DNA of 64,000 bases from positions 434,001-498,000 of the forward strand of contig NZ_JABBNT010000003.1 of assembly GCF_012926505.1 (NCBI RefSeq). The letters run 5' to 3'. Below, piece after piece: positions 56,547 to 64,000 of the stretch. Origin of the DNA: Pacificispira spongiicola (lineage in GTDB: Bacteria > Pseudomonadota > Alphaproteobacteria > UBA8366 > Aestuariispiraceae). Position numbers and translations under genes: made by a program. Numbering within the stretch: the stretch's first letter is position 1; every line of letters begins with the position of its first letter. The notes under the pieces are model-generated. The model was not told where the DNA came from. It saw only the letters and a list, made by a program, of their open reading frames with translations, and made no database searches.

Positions 56547-57812
56547 ATGCACGACACTCCCATCGGGCCGGTCGCCTTTGTCCTGAAAGGCTATCCCCGG
56601 CTGTCCGAAACCTTTATCGCGCAGGAAATCTTGGGGCTGATGCGCCGGGGCCTCGATATCCGCATCGTGTCCCTGCGCCATCCGACCGACGCGCATACCC
56701 ATCCGGTGCATGATGAAATCGCGCGCCTGTCGAAAGCGTCGGTTCTGTACCTGCCGGAATATCTGCATCAGGAACCGATGCGCGTGGTGCGCGGCTGGTG
56801 GCGGGCGCGGCGGATGCCGGGATACCGTCAGGCGATTTCCGCGTTCTGGGCGGACTTGAAGCGGGATTTGACCCGGAACCGGATTCGCCGCTTCGGTCAG
56901 GCGCTGGTGCTGGCGGCGGAATTGCCCGCCGGGACCGTGCGTCTGCATTTCCATTTCCTGCACACGCCGGCCTCCGTCACGCGCTATGCCGCGAAGATGC
57001 AGGACCTGCCGTGGAGCGGGTCGGCCCATGCCAAGGATATCTGGACCTCCCCGGAATGGGAGATTCGCGAGAAATTGACGGAATGCGACTGGCTGGTCAC
57101 CTGTACCGCCCATGGCGCGGAGCATCTGAAAACCCTGGCCGCCGATCCGGGCAAGGTGCATCTGCAATATCACGGGCTGGACCTGACGCGATTTCCGCCC
57201 GCGCCGGATCGACAGGCGGCAACCGGGCGTGGTGGGGGCGGGCCGGTCACCATCCTGTCTGTCGGGCGGGCCGTGCCGAAAAAAGGTTATGACGATCTGA
57301 TCGATGCCCTTGCGGCGCTGCCAAAGGATTTGGACTGGCGGCTGATCCATATCGGCGGCGGCAAAAAACTGAAGGCACTGAAGGCGCGGGCGGCGGAAAA
57401 GGGGCTGTCGAGCCGTGTCGACTGGCGTGGGGCGCAGCCGCAGGAAAAGGTACTGGCGGCGCTGCGCAAGGCGGACCTGTTCGTGCTGGCCAGCAAGATC
57501 GCGGGCGACGGCGACCGCGACGGGTTGCCCAATGTCTTGATGGAGGCGCAGAGCCAATCGGTTCCGGTTGTCGCCACCGCCGTATCGGCCATCCCGGAAT
57601 TGATCCGCGATGGGAAAACGGGGTTGCTGGTCCCGCCCGGCGATCCGGCGGCCCTGTCCGCGGCACTGGCCCGCGCGCTGGCCGACCCGGAATTGCGCCG
57701 GCGGCTGGGCGCGGCGGGGGCGGAACGGGTGCGCAAGGAGTTCGACGCGGCGGTCGAACTGACCGATTTGGCGCGACGTTTCGGCCTGCCGGGAGACGTG
57801 GAGGCGGCATGA
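56547..57812 (+). CDS. GT4-family glycosyltransferase
   Basis: A 421-residue GT-B glycosyltransferase. FVLKGYPRLSETFIAQEILG at the N-terminus is typical of the capsule/colanic-acid type of GT4 enzymes. The donor-binding part carries VGRAVPKKGYDDLIDAL, FVLASKIAGDGDRDGLPN, VLMEAQSQSVPVVATAVSAI and ELIRDGKTGLLV, with the E-x7-E region. It overlaps the next gene by 4 bases (ATGA). It transfers a hexose-like sugar to an unknown acceptor in the cluster's glycan. Confidence 0.88.
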   Translation: MHDTPIGPVAFVLKGYPRLSETFIAQEILGLMRRGLDIRIVSLRHPTDAHTHPVHDEIARLSKASVLYLPEYLHQEPMRVVRGWWRARRMPGYRQAISAFWADLKRDLTRNRIRRFGQALVLAAELPAGTVRLHFHFLHTPASVTRYAAKMQDLPWSGSAHAKDIWTSPEWEIREKLTECDWLVTCTAHGAEHLKTLAADPGKVHLQYHGLDLTRFPPAPDRQAATGRGGGGPVTILSVGRAVPKKGYDDLIDALAALPKDLDWRLIHIGGGKKLKALKARAAEKGLSSRVDWRGAQPQEKVLAALRKADLFVLASKIAGDGDRDGLPNVLMEAQSQSVPVVATAVSAIPELIRDGKTGLLVPPGDPAALSAALARALADPELRRRLGAAGAERVRKEFDAAVELTDLARRFGLPGDVEAA

Positions 57813-58945
57813 CACCGCGCATTGCCTTCCATGCACCCTTGAAGCCGCCGACCCATCCCGTGCCGTCCGGCGACCGGCGGTTCGCACGGTTGCTGATGCA
57901 GGCCCTGCGGCGGGCCGGGTTCACCGTCGATCTGGCCAGTCGTTTGCGCAGCCGGAATGCCGCCTTCGATCCGGCGGTACAGTCGCGTCTCGACGTCCGC
58001 GCGACGAGGATTCGCGACCGTTTGTCCGCGACGTGGCGGCGGGACGGCGCGCCGGACCTGTGGATGACCTATCACCTGTATGACAAGGCGCCGGACCTGT
58101 TGGGGCCGGTTCTGTGCCGTGAATTTTCCGTTCCCTATGTCGTGGTGGAGGCCAGCCTATCGCCACGCCGCACCGGAACGCCCGCCCATGCCCTGGTGGA
58201 AGCCGCCCTGCGTCAGGCCGCGCTGATCCTGCAACCGAATCCGAAGGACCTGCCGGAAGTCGCGCGTCTGAACGGTGTGACGGCGGACCAAGTCCGCTTG
58301 CCGCCCTTCCTGGATGTGGCGCGGGACGTTCCCGTCAACCCGTCGCGGCGGGTTCTGCGCCGGGAAATGGCCATGAACTATGGTATCAATCCGGATAGCG
58401 TCTGGGCGGTGGCGACCGGGATGATGCGGCCGGGCGGGAAAACCGAATCATTCCGAATTCTGGCGGCGGCGTGCCGGAAAATCGATGCGGATTTCACGCT
58501 GCTGATCCTGGGTGACGGTGACGCGCGGGATGAGGTTGAGGCAGCGTTCAGCGGTGACGGGCGGGTTCGGTTTCTGGGCGCTGTCGACCGGGCAACGGTG
58601 GGGCGTGTGAACCGGGCCGCCGATCTGTTCGTTTGGCCCGCGATTCAGGAAGCCTTCGGCATGGCGCCGTTGGAAGCGCAAGCGGCGGGCCTGCCGGTCG
58701 TGGCGGGGGATCGGCCCGGTCTGCGGGGTATAGTCGATGCCGGGGTGACAGGCCTGCTGGTGCCGGAAGGGGATGTCGATGCCTTCGCCGATGCGATGCG
58801 GCACCTGCTGACCGACGATGCGGGTCGTGCGCGCATGGCGGCGGCGGCGCGGGCGCATGTCCTGGCGAATCACGATATCGGCGGGGCGGCGGCGTTGTTG
58901 CGCCGGACTTTGCTGCCGTTGATCGAAAAGGGGCGGGCCGCATGA
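57809..58945 (+). CDS. GT4-like glycosyltransferase
   Basis: A 378-residue GT-B glycosyltransferase. The N-terminus IAFHAPLKPPTHPVPSGDRR is unusual, while the C-terminal domain (LLILGDGDARDEV, VNRAADLFVWPAIQEAFGMA, PLEAQAAGLPVVAGDRPGL, DAGVTGLLVPEGD) has the standard GT4 donor-site motifs, including E-A-F-G-M-A-P-L-E. Both ends overlap neighbours by 4 bases (57809-57812 and 58942-58945), so it is translationally coupled on both sides. Confidence 0.85.
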   Translation: MTPRIAFHAPLKPPTHPVPSGDRRFARLLMQALRRAGFTVDLASRLRSRNAAFDPAVQSRLDVRATRIRDRLSATWRRDGAPDLWMTYHLYDKAPDLLGPVLCREFSVPYVVVEASLSPRRTGTPAHALVEAALRQAALILQPNPKDLPEVARLNGVTADQVRLPPFLDVARDVPVNPSRRVLRREMAMNYGINPDSVWAVATGMMRPGGKTESFRILAAACRKIDADFTLLILGDGDARDEVEAAFSGDGRVRFLGAVDRATVGRVNRAADLFVWPAIQEAFGMAPLEAQAAGLPVVAGDRPGLRGIVDAGVTGLLVPEGDVDAFADAMRHLLTDDAGRARMAAAARAHVLANHDIGGAAALLRRTLLPLIEKGRAA

Positions 58946-59544
58946 CAGTTCGATTGGCCCTCATCCGCCACGGCCCGACCGATTGGAACGGTGAAAAACG
59001 CTTCCAGGGACATGTCGACCGGCCCTTGTCGGAAGACGGTAAGCGCGCGGTGGCGCAATGGCGTCTGCCGGGCGACTTTGCGGCGTTCGATTTCTGGTGC
59101 AGCCCGCTGACACGCTGTCGCCAGACGGCGGCGTTGCTGTTGCCGCGCGAACCGCAAATCGACGCGCGCCTGACCGAAATGAGCTTCGGCGATTGGGAAG
59201 GCCAGCGCATCGCCGATCTGCGGGAGAAATGGGGTGAGGAGGTGGCGGAGCGGGAAGCCTGGGGCCTGGATTTCTCGGCACCCGGCGGCGAAAGCCCGCG
59301 TCAGGTGCAAGACCGGGTCGCCCCCTTGTTCCGCGACTGGGCCAGGCAGGGGCAGGATCGGCTCGCCGTTTGCCACAAGGGCGTGATCCGCGCGATTTAT
59401 GCCTGGGCGCGGGACTGGCCGATGCTGGGGAAGCCGCCGGACAGGCTGCGCTGGGATTGCGTTCATTTGTTCGATCTGGATCGGGAAGGGCACCCGTCCG
59501 TCGCGCGGTTGAACATCCCGTTGACCGGAGGAGAAGGCGAATGA
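58942..59544 (+). CDS. Histidine-phosphatase-superfamily protein
   Basis: A 200-residue branch-1 histidine phosphatase (phosphoglycerate-mutase-like). LALIRHGPTDWNGEKRFQG carries the catalytic R-H-G, PLTRCRQTAALLL the second arginine, and AVCHKGVIRAIYAW the late histidine. Such enzymes remove phosphate from small molecules or sugars. In this operon the substrate may be a sugar phosphate or a phosphorylated intermediate, which is inference. It overlaps both neighbours by 4 bases. Confidence 0.88.
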   Translation: MTVRLALIRHGPTDWNGEKRFQGHVDRPLSEDGKRAVAQWRLPGDFAAFDFWCSPLTRCRQTAALLLPREPQIDARLTEMSFGDWEGQRIADLREKWGEEVAEREAWGLDFSAPGGESPRQVQDRVAPLFRDWARQGQDRLAVCHKGVIRAIYAWARDWPMLGKPPDRLRWDCVHLFDLDREGHPSVARLNIPLTGGEGE

Positions 59545-60689
59545 CAGGCGCGCGGCGGCCCCGACTGCTGTTCCATGTTCAACATATGCTGGGTATCGGT
59601 CACCGTATCCGCGCGGACCGTATCGCTCTTGCCTGCGCGCGCGCCGGGTTCGATGTAACGGTGTTGGAAGGCGGCGTACCGGACGGCATTCACCCGGAAC
59701 AACCGGGCGTGACGCGTATCCATCTGCCCCCGGCGCGTGCCGCCGATGCCGGGTTTTCCGCCATTGTCGATGCGGATACCGGGCGGGAAATCGATGATGC
59801 CTGGCGCGTGCGGCGCGCGGCGGCCTGCCTGGACGAGGTGTCGGCGGCGAAGCCCGATGTCTTCCTGGTCGAATCCTATCCCTTCGCGCGGCGGGCCTTC
59901 GCCTTCGAACTGGACCCGGCGATTGCCGAAGCGCGTCGGGGCGGCGCGAAAATCGCGGGGTCGATCCGCGATATCCTGGTTGCCCGGCCCGACAGATTGA
60001 AGAATGCCCGGATCGCGGAAAAGGCGCGGACCCTGTTCGATCGCATTCTGGTGCATGGCGATCCCGGTTTCGCGCAATTGGCGGACAGTTTCTCGGCGGC
60101 CCCGGTCGTGGCGGATCGTGTGATCTATACCGGCATCGTCGGCCCGGAGCCGGTGCACGGAACCGGTAATCCATCGGATGGAGAGGTCGTCGTGTCCGTT
60201 GGCGGCGGCGCGGTCGGCGGGGCCTTGATCCGCGCGGCAATTCAGGCGCGGGAACTTTGCCGTCTGAAGGATAGGCCTTGGCGCATTCTGGTCGGGCCGA
60301 ACCTGCCAGACTTCGACCGTCCGACCGATGTGCCGCCGGGTGTCGCCATCGAACCGGCGCGGCCCGATTTTCTGTCCCTGCTGTCGAGTGCGTCTCTTTC
60401 CGTCAGTCAGGCGGGGTACAACACCGTGGCCGATCTTGCGGTCAGCGGCTGTCCCGCCGTTTTGGTGCCCTTCGCCGGACCGTCGGGTAAGGAAACGGAA
60501 CAGCCCCTGCGCGCGCGGTTGATGCAGGCGGCGGGCCGGGCGGTGTGTCTGTCCGAAGCCGACCTGACCCCGCAGGCGCTGGCCGGTGCGATCGATCGTG
60601 CCGCCGGTCTTTTTCGGCATGCCGAAACACCCTACCGTACCGGCGGGGCGGCGGCGTCCGCCCGCGCCTTGATGGAGTTGGTGGGGTGA
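59541..60689 (+). CDS. MurG-like predicted glycosyltransferase (COG4671 type), second copy
   Basis: A 382-residue GT-B protein. LLFHVQHMLGIGHRIRADRI is the N-terminal loop equivalent to that of the operon's first gene, and SVSQAGYNTVADLAVSGCPA the donor-site loop; FAGPSGKETEQPLRARLM follows. GGAGGAGAAGG precedes the ATG at 59541, and it overlaps its neighbours by 4 bases on each side. Together with the first gene it gives two COG4671-type and two GT4-type transferases in one operon. Confidence 0.82.
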   Translation: MTGARRPRLLFHVQHMLGIGHRIRADRIALACARAGFDVTVLEGGVPDGIHPEQPGVTRIHLPPARAADAGFSAIVDADTGREIDDAWRVRRAAACLDEVSAAKPDVFLVESYPFARRAFAFELDPAIAEARRGGAKIAGSIRDILVARPDRLKNARIAEKARTLFDRILVHGDPGFAQLADSFSAAPVVADRVIYTGIVGPEPVHGTGNPSDGEVVVSVGGGAVGGALIRAAIQARELCRLKDRPWRILVGPNLPDFDRPTDVPPGVAIEPARPDFLSLLSSASLSVSQAGYNTVADLAVSGCPAVLVPFAGPSGKETEQPLRARLMQAAGRAVCLSEADLTPQALAGAIDRAAGLFRHAETPYRTGGAAASARALMELVG

Positions 60690-61465
60690 GCGACTGGAGC
60701 GATCTGAACGCGGAATTGGACCTTTGGGCCGATGCGGGCCGGGTGGCGCGCCTGTGGTGGCGCGACGACGACGCGGTCGCGGCCAGTCCGGCGCTGGATC
60801 GGTTGCTGTCCTGCCGCGACGGCGTACCGCTGTCGCTGGCCGTCATCCCGGATCGGTTGGAACACTCCCTGGTCGACCGATTGGACGGGGAAGCGGACCT
60901 TTTGGTCCTGCCGCACGGTTTCGCGCATCGGAATCATGAGCCTCCGGATCGCAAAAAGGCGGAATTCGGCGGGGAGAGGAATGAGGAAGAGGCGCTCCGC
61001 GATATCGCCGAAGGATGCGCTGGATTGGCAAAAGCGTTCGGGCCTGTCTTCTTCGGGTTGTTCGTTCCGCCCTGGAACCGGATCGCGCCGGGCATCGCGG
61101 CGAGGTTGACGGATTTAGGCCTTGTCGGGGTGTCCACCTATACCGACCGGGCGCCGGAAGAACGGGCTTTCCGTCTGAACACCCATGTCGACCCCCTGGA
61201 CTGGAAGGAAAAGAAACGGTCGGGTGCCGCGCGATTCCTGGGGGAAGAGGCGGCCTTGTCCCTGCTGACCGATGCGTTGCGTCGCCGCCGGGAAGGGGTG
61301 CCCGGCACGGATCAGGATGAAGCGGTCGGTATCCTGACCCATCACCTGGAGCACGACCCCGGGACCTGGGATTTTCTAGTGACGCTGGTGCAGGCCGTCC
61401 GGGCGCATCCGGCGTCGGAATGGGTCTCCGCGCGGCAAGCGATGGCGGCGGGATTGTGGGCATGA
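60686..61465 (+). CDS. NodB-fold polysaccharide deacetylase-like protein
   Basis: A 259-residue protein with the NodB metal triad: the aspartates in WWRDDDAVAA, and HGFAHRNHEP giving the H-x3-H pair; VPPWNRIAP corresponds to the R-x-P-W motif 3. No signal peptide or membrane helix is seen, so it should work in the cytoplasm on a precursor, unlike most secreted deacetylases. Translation starts at a GTG (60686) overlapping the previous stop by 4 bases. It may remove acetyl groups from an amino sugar before polymerisation, by inference. Confidence 0.8.
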   Translation: MSDWSDLNAELDLWADAGRVARLWWRDDDAVAASPALDRLLSCRDGVPLSLAVIPDRLEHSLVDRLDGEADLLVLPHGFAHRNHEPPDRKKAEFGGERNEEEALRDIAEGCAGLAKAFGPVFFGLFVPPWNRIAPGIAARLTDLGLVGVSTYTDRAPEERAFRLNTHVDPLDWKEKKRSGAARFLGEEAALSLLTDALRRRREGVPGTDQDEAVGILTHHLEHDPGTWDFLVTLVQAVRAHPASEWVSARQAMAAGLWA

Positions 61466-61977
61466 CGGACGTATACCGCTATGGCTTCGCCGGTCAGCGC
61501 ATGGACTTGCTGCGCGGGGTGTTCGGTCTGGCCTTGACCCTGGGGCCGTTGTTCGCGGTCGATGCCATCCTGCCTTGGATTGCCGTCATTCTGGCCGTTC
61601 TGGCCGCTTTTTTCGCGATTTTCCTGATAAAGATATGGATTCGTCACCGTACCGAAATACGCGTGTCGCAGGATGGGATTGAACAACGCGGCCCCTTCGG
61701 CGGGAAGACCATCGCCTGGGGGGACGTGTCCGGTTTGCGGGTTGCCTATTTCGCCTCCGCCAAATCACGGGACGGTATCGTGACCTTGACCCTATCCGGG
61801 CAGGGGCGGAAAATCGTTGTCGAGTCGTCCTTGTCGGAGTTTGATAGGGCGATGGAACGGATCGTGCGGATTTGCGATCGGGCGGATGTCGAAATGGACG
61901 CCACGACCGTTCACAATCTGGCGGCGCTGGGGCTTCGGAAGGGAGCCGAACCCGGCGCGGGATCGTCAGGGGGTTAG
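61462..61977 (+). CDS. Small membrane protein with PH-like domain
   Basis: A 171-residue protein. Two adjacent membrane helices (about 17-58; FGLALTLGPLFAVDAILPWI and AVILAVLAAFFAIFLIKIWI) are followed by a cytoplasmic beta-rich domain (about 63-140; TEIRVSQDGIEQRGPFGGKT, IVTLTLSGQGRKIVVE) that looks like bacterial PH-type domains. It is the last gene of the glycan operon, overlapping the deacetylase gene by 4 bases. Its role is unknown; a membrane anchor or scaffold for the soluble enzymes is one possibility. Confidence 0.7.
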   Translation: MTDVYRYGFAGQRMDLLRGVFGLALTLGPLFAVDAILPWIAVILAVLAAFFAIFLIKIWIRHRTEIRVSQDGIEQRGPFGGKTIAWGDVSGLRVAYFASAKSRDGIVTLTLSGQGRKIVVESSLSEFDRAMERIVRICDRADVEMDATTVHNLAALGLRKGAEPGAGSSGG

Positions 61978-62027
61978 TCCGAGTCGTAAGCCGGGACGGG
62001 AAGCGCGGGACAGCGCGAAAGGGGGAG

Positions 62028-64000
62028 ATGCGTGACGAGCGTTCGGGGGAGCACTCAAACCACACCATCGATGTCGATGCCGGTGTTGACGCCGACGTTA
62101 ACGCCGACGTTAACGCTGGGGCACCGATGAGCGACGCGCCCTGCAGCCCGATCGCGATCAAGGAACGGACGCTGTCCGGCGATCTTCTGTCCGTCCAGGA
62201 CCTGCGCATCGGCTTCAAGATGATGGAAGGGTCGCTGGAGGCCGTGAAGGGCGTGTCCTTCCGCGTGCCCCAGGGCGGCACGGTGGCGCTGGTCGGGGAA
62301 TCCGGGTCCGGTAAATCCGTGGTCAGTCAGGCGATCATGGGCATCCTGCCGAAGGCCGCCAGCATCACCGGCGGGTCGATCCTGTTCGACGATCCGCGCA
62401 ACGACCTGCCGCCCATCGACATTGCCGCCCTGGACCGTCATGGCCCGCAGATGCGCGCCATTCGGGGCGGGCGGATTTCGATCATTTTCCAGGAACCGAT
62501 GACGGCGCTGTCGCCGCTGCACACCATTGGCAATCAGATCGGGGAGGCCGTGGAACTGCACCGCAATTGCGGCGCGGCGGAAGTCGTCGACCTGACCCGC
62601 GATATGCTGCGCATGGTCGGATTTCCCGATCCCGACCGGGCGTTGCGGACCTATCCGTTCGAACTGTCCGGCGGATTGCGGCAACGCGCGATGATTGCCA
62701 TGGCCCTGGTTTGCCATCCGGCCCTGTTGATCGCGGACGAACCCACGACGGCGCTGGACGTGACGATCCAGGCGCAAATCCTGAAACTGATGCGCGACCT
62801 GCAGCAGGAATTGGGCATGGCCGTGCTGATGATCACCCACGATCTGGGCGTGGTCGCCAACATGGCGGAAGAAATCGTCGTCATGTATCATGGCGAGGTC
62901 ATGGAACACGGGACGCTGGACCATATTTTCCGCGACCCGCGCCATCCCTATCTGAAGGCGCTGCTGAAGGCGGTGCCCCGGTTCGACATGGCGCCGGGCG
63001 AACGTCTTGTGCCGATCCGCGAGATCGAAACCAAGGCCGAAAGCCTGCATGCCGAAGCCGTCGCCGCCCATCCGGTCGTAGAGCCGGAGAAGCCGATCCT
63101 GACCGTCGACGGCATTCGGAAGACCTTCTCCATCCGCAAGGGCGGGCTGTTGAAGCAGTCCGCCCCGGTGCGCGCGGTCGACGATGTCGGCTTCACCGTG
63201 AAACGCGGCGAATGCTTGGGGCTGGTCGGGGAAAGCGGCTGCGGCAAGACGACCTTGTCGAAAATCCTCATGCGGGCGCTCAGCCCCGACGCCGGGCGCG
63301 TGAGTTTCTATGACGGGACGCGGGATATCGACGTGCTGGCGCTGGACGGCGACGACCTGTTCGAGTTTCGCCGGACGATGCAGTTCATCTTTCAGGACCC
63401 GTTTTCCTCCCTCAATCCGCGGATGACGGTTCTGGATATCCTGACGGAGCCGCTGACCATCCACGGCATCGGGACCATGGACGAACGCAAGCAGAAGGCG
63501 GCGCGGTTGATGGATCTTGTCGGCCTCGACATGCGTCACCTGAAACGCTACCCGCACAGTTTTTCCGGCGGGCAGCGTCAGCGCATCGGCATTGCCCGCG
63601 CCCTGGCGTTGAACCCGGAACTGCTGATCTGCGACGAACCCGTTTCGGCCCTGGATGTGTCGATCCAGGCGCAGATTTTGAACCTGTTGAAGGACCTGCA
63701 ACGCGATCTGGGCCTGACCTATATCTTCATCAGCCACAATTTGGCCGTGGTCGATTATATCGCCGATCGGATCGCGGTGATGTGCCGGGGGCGGCTGGTG
63801 GAATTGGCGCCCAGCGAATTACTGTTCCAGAATCCGCGCCACCCCTATACCCAAGGTCTGCTGCGCGCCGTGCCGGACCCGAATCCGGACAATGCCCTCG
63901 ATTTCGCGCAACTGATGGACGACAAGGCCTCGTCGCCGGACCGTTGGCCCGCGCCCTTCACCGATGACGGGACCGGGGGGCTGATCTTCCACGATCTGGG
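62028..64000 (+). CDS. Double-ATPase ABC transporter subunit for peptides (partial at 3' end)
   Basis: At least 657 residues; the frame runs off the window. Two complete ABC ATPase domains in tandem: Walker A GESGSGKS and GESGCGKT, Q loops IFQEPMTAL and IFQDPFSSL, signatures LSGGLRQR and FSGGQRQR, Walker [10 protein letters not shown] and CDEPVSALD, each followed by HPY-type oligopeptide C-terminal segments. This is the fused DppD/DppF (GsiA-like) arrangement of peptide/nickel-type importers. The ATG at 62028 follows GGGGGAG and adds an acidic 33-residue leader containing [12 protein letters not shown]; the next ATG (62127) has no good ribosome site. The binding protein and permeases are not in the window. 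Confidence 0.9.
   Translation, partial: MRDERSGEHSNHTIDVDAGVDADVNADVNAGAPMSDAPCSPIAIKERTLSGDLLSVQDLRIGFKMMEGSLEAVKGVSFRVPQGGTVALVGESGSGKSVVSQAIMGILPKAASITGGSILFDDPRNDLPPIDIAALDRHGPQMRAIRGGRISIIFQEPMTALSPLHTIGNQIGEAVELHRNCGAAEVVDLTRDMLRMVGFPDPDRALRTYPFELSGGLRQRAMIAMALVCHPALLIADEPTTALDVTIQAQILKLMRDLQQELGMAVLMITHDLGVVANMAEEIVVMYHGEVMEHGTLDHIFRDPRHPYLKALLKAVPRFDMAPGERLVPIREIETKAESLHAEAVAAHPVVEPEKPILTVDGIRKTFSIRKGGLLKQSAPVRAVDDVGFTVKRGECLGLVGESGCGKTTLSKILMRALSPDAGRVSFYDGTRDIDVLALDGDDLFEFRRTMQFIFQDPFSSLNPRMTVLDILTEPLTIHGIGTMDERKQKAARLMDLVGLDMRHLKRYPHSFSGGQRQRIGIARALALNPELLICDEPVSALDVSIQAQILNLLKDLQRDLGLTYIFISHNLAVVDYIADRIAVMCRGRLVELAPSELLFQNPRHPYTQGLLRAVPDPNPDNALDFAQLMDDKASSPDRWPAPFTDDGTGGLIFHDL
62089..62112 (+). 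repeat. 12-bp tandem repeat in the leader of the ABC ATPase gene
   Basis: ACGCCGACGTTA occurs twice in tandem (62089-62100, 62101-62112), followed by a partial third copy ACGCTGG. In the ABC-ATPase frame it encodes repeated D-A-D-V-N-A units near the N-terminus. Confidence 0.75.

Overview
This is a high-GC, gene-dense bacterial chromosome segment with 55 complete genes and one gene cut by the right edge. I see no rRNA, tRNA, insertion sequence, prophage or CRISPR array. The gene families (CarD, 7Fe FdxA, IalB-type protein, CbtAB, Pst permeases with enlarged N-terminal parts, FecR plus TPR-barrel, several c-di-GMP-type proteins) and the codon bias fit a free-living alphaproteobacterium, most likely Rhodospirillales-like. 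The placement is inferred from gene content only. Layout: 0.3-5.4 kb holds a phosphatase-fold protein with an eroded metal site, a soluble chemoreceptor-like cache protein, a divergent dgdR/dgdA pair (dialkylglycine decarboxylase and its LysR regulator) and carD. 5.9-12.5 kb holds fdxA, a DUF938 methyltransferase, a BenE transporter, a cobalamin-riboswitch-controlled cbtBA cobalt uptake pair, a SCO copper chaperone, an IalB-like protein and an exported hydrolase. 12.6-20.6 kb holds rlmN, a 7TMR-DISM histidine kinase, cbiB/cobD, a degenerate GGDEF-EAL protein and malic enzyme maeB. 20.7-28.8 kb is the complete phosphate regulon core phoR-pstSCAB-phoU-phoB. 29-36 kb holds a DNA-repair pair (Lhr-type helicase plus PdeM nuclease), a photolyase and the Tat-exported alkaline phosphatase phoX. 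I read four PhoB half-sites on an exact 11-bp period upstream of both pstS and phoX, linking the two loci. A PiT phosphate transporter lies at 48 kb. 36-44 kb holds a GAF/HD-GYP protein, a FecR-domain exported protein with its Slam-like outer-membrane TPR-barrel, an MBL-fold hydrolase and a MotA/MotB pair. 44-54.9 kb holds an RlmD-type methyltransferase, an AEC transporter, an adenosine-kinase-like kinase, two related response regulators (one fused to an HPt-like domain), pit, a NUDIX hydrolase, rimO, a second exported hydrolase and an agmatinase. 55.3-62 kb is a seven-gene operon with five successive 4-bp gene overlaps: four glycosyltransferases, a histidine phosphatase, a NodB-fold deacetylase and a membrane protein. 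It looks like a surface-glycan pathway whose product I cannot name. A double-ATPase peptide-type ABC subunit begins at 62.0 kb and runs off the window. The two best candidates for undescribed biology are the FecR/Slam-like pair (38.1-41.1 kb) and the overlapping glycan operon (55.3-62.0 kb).
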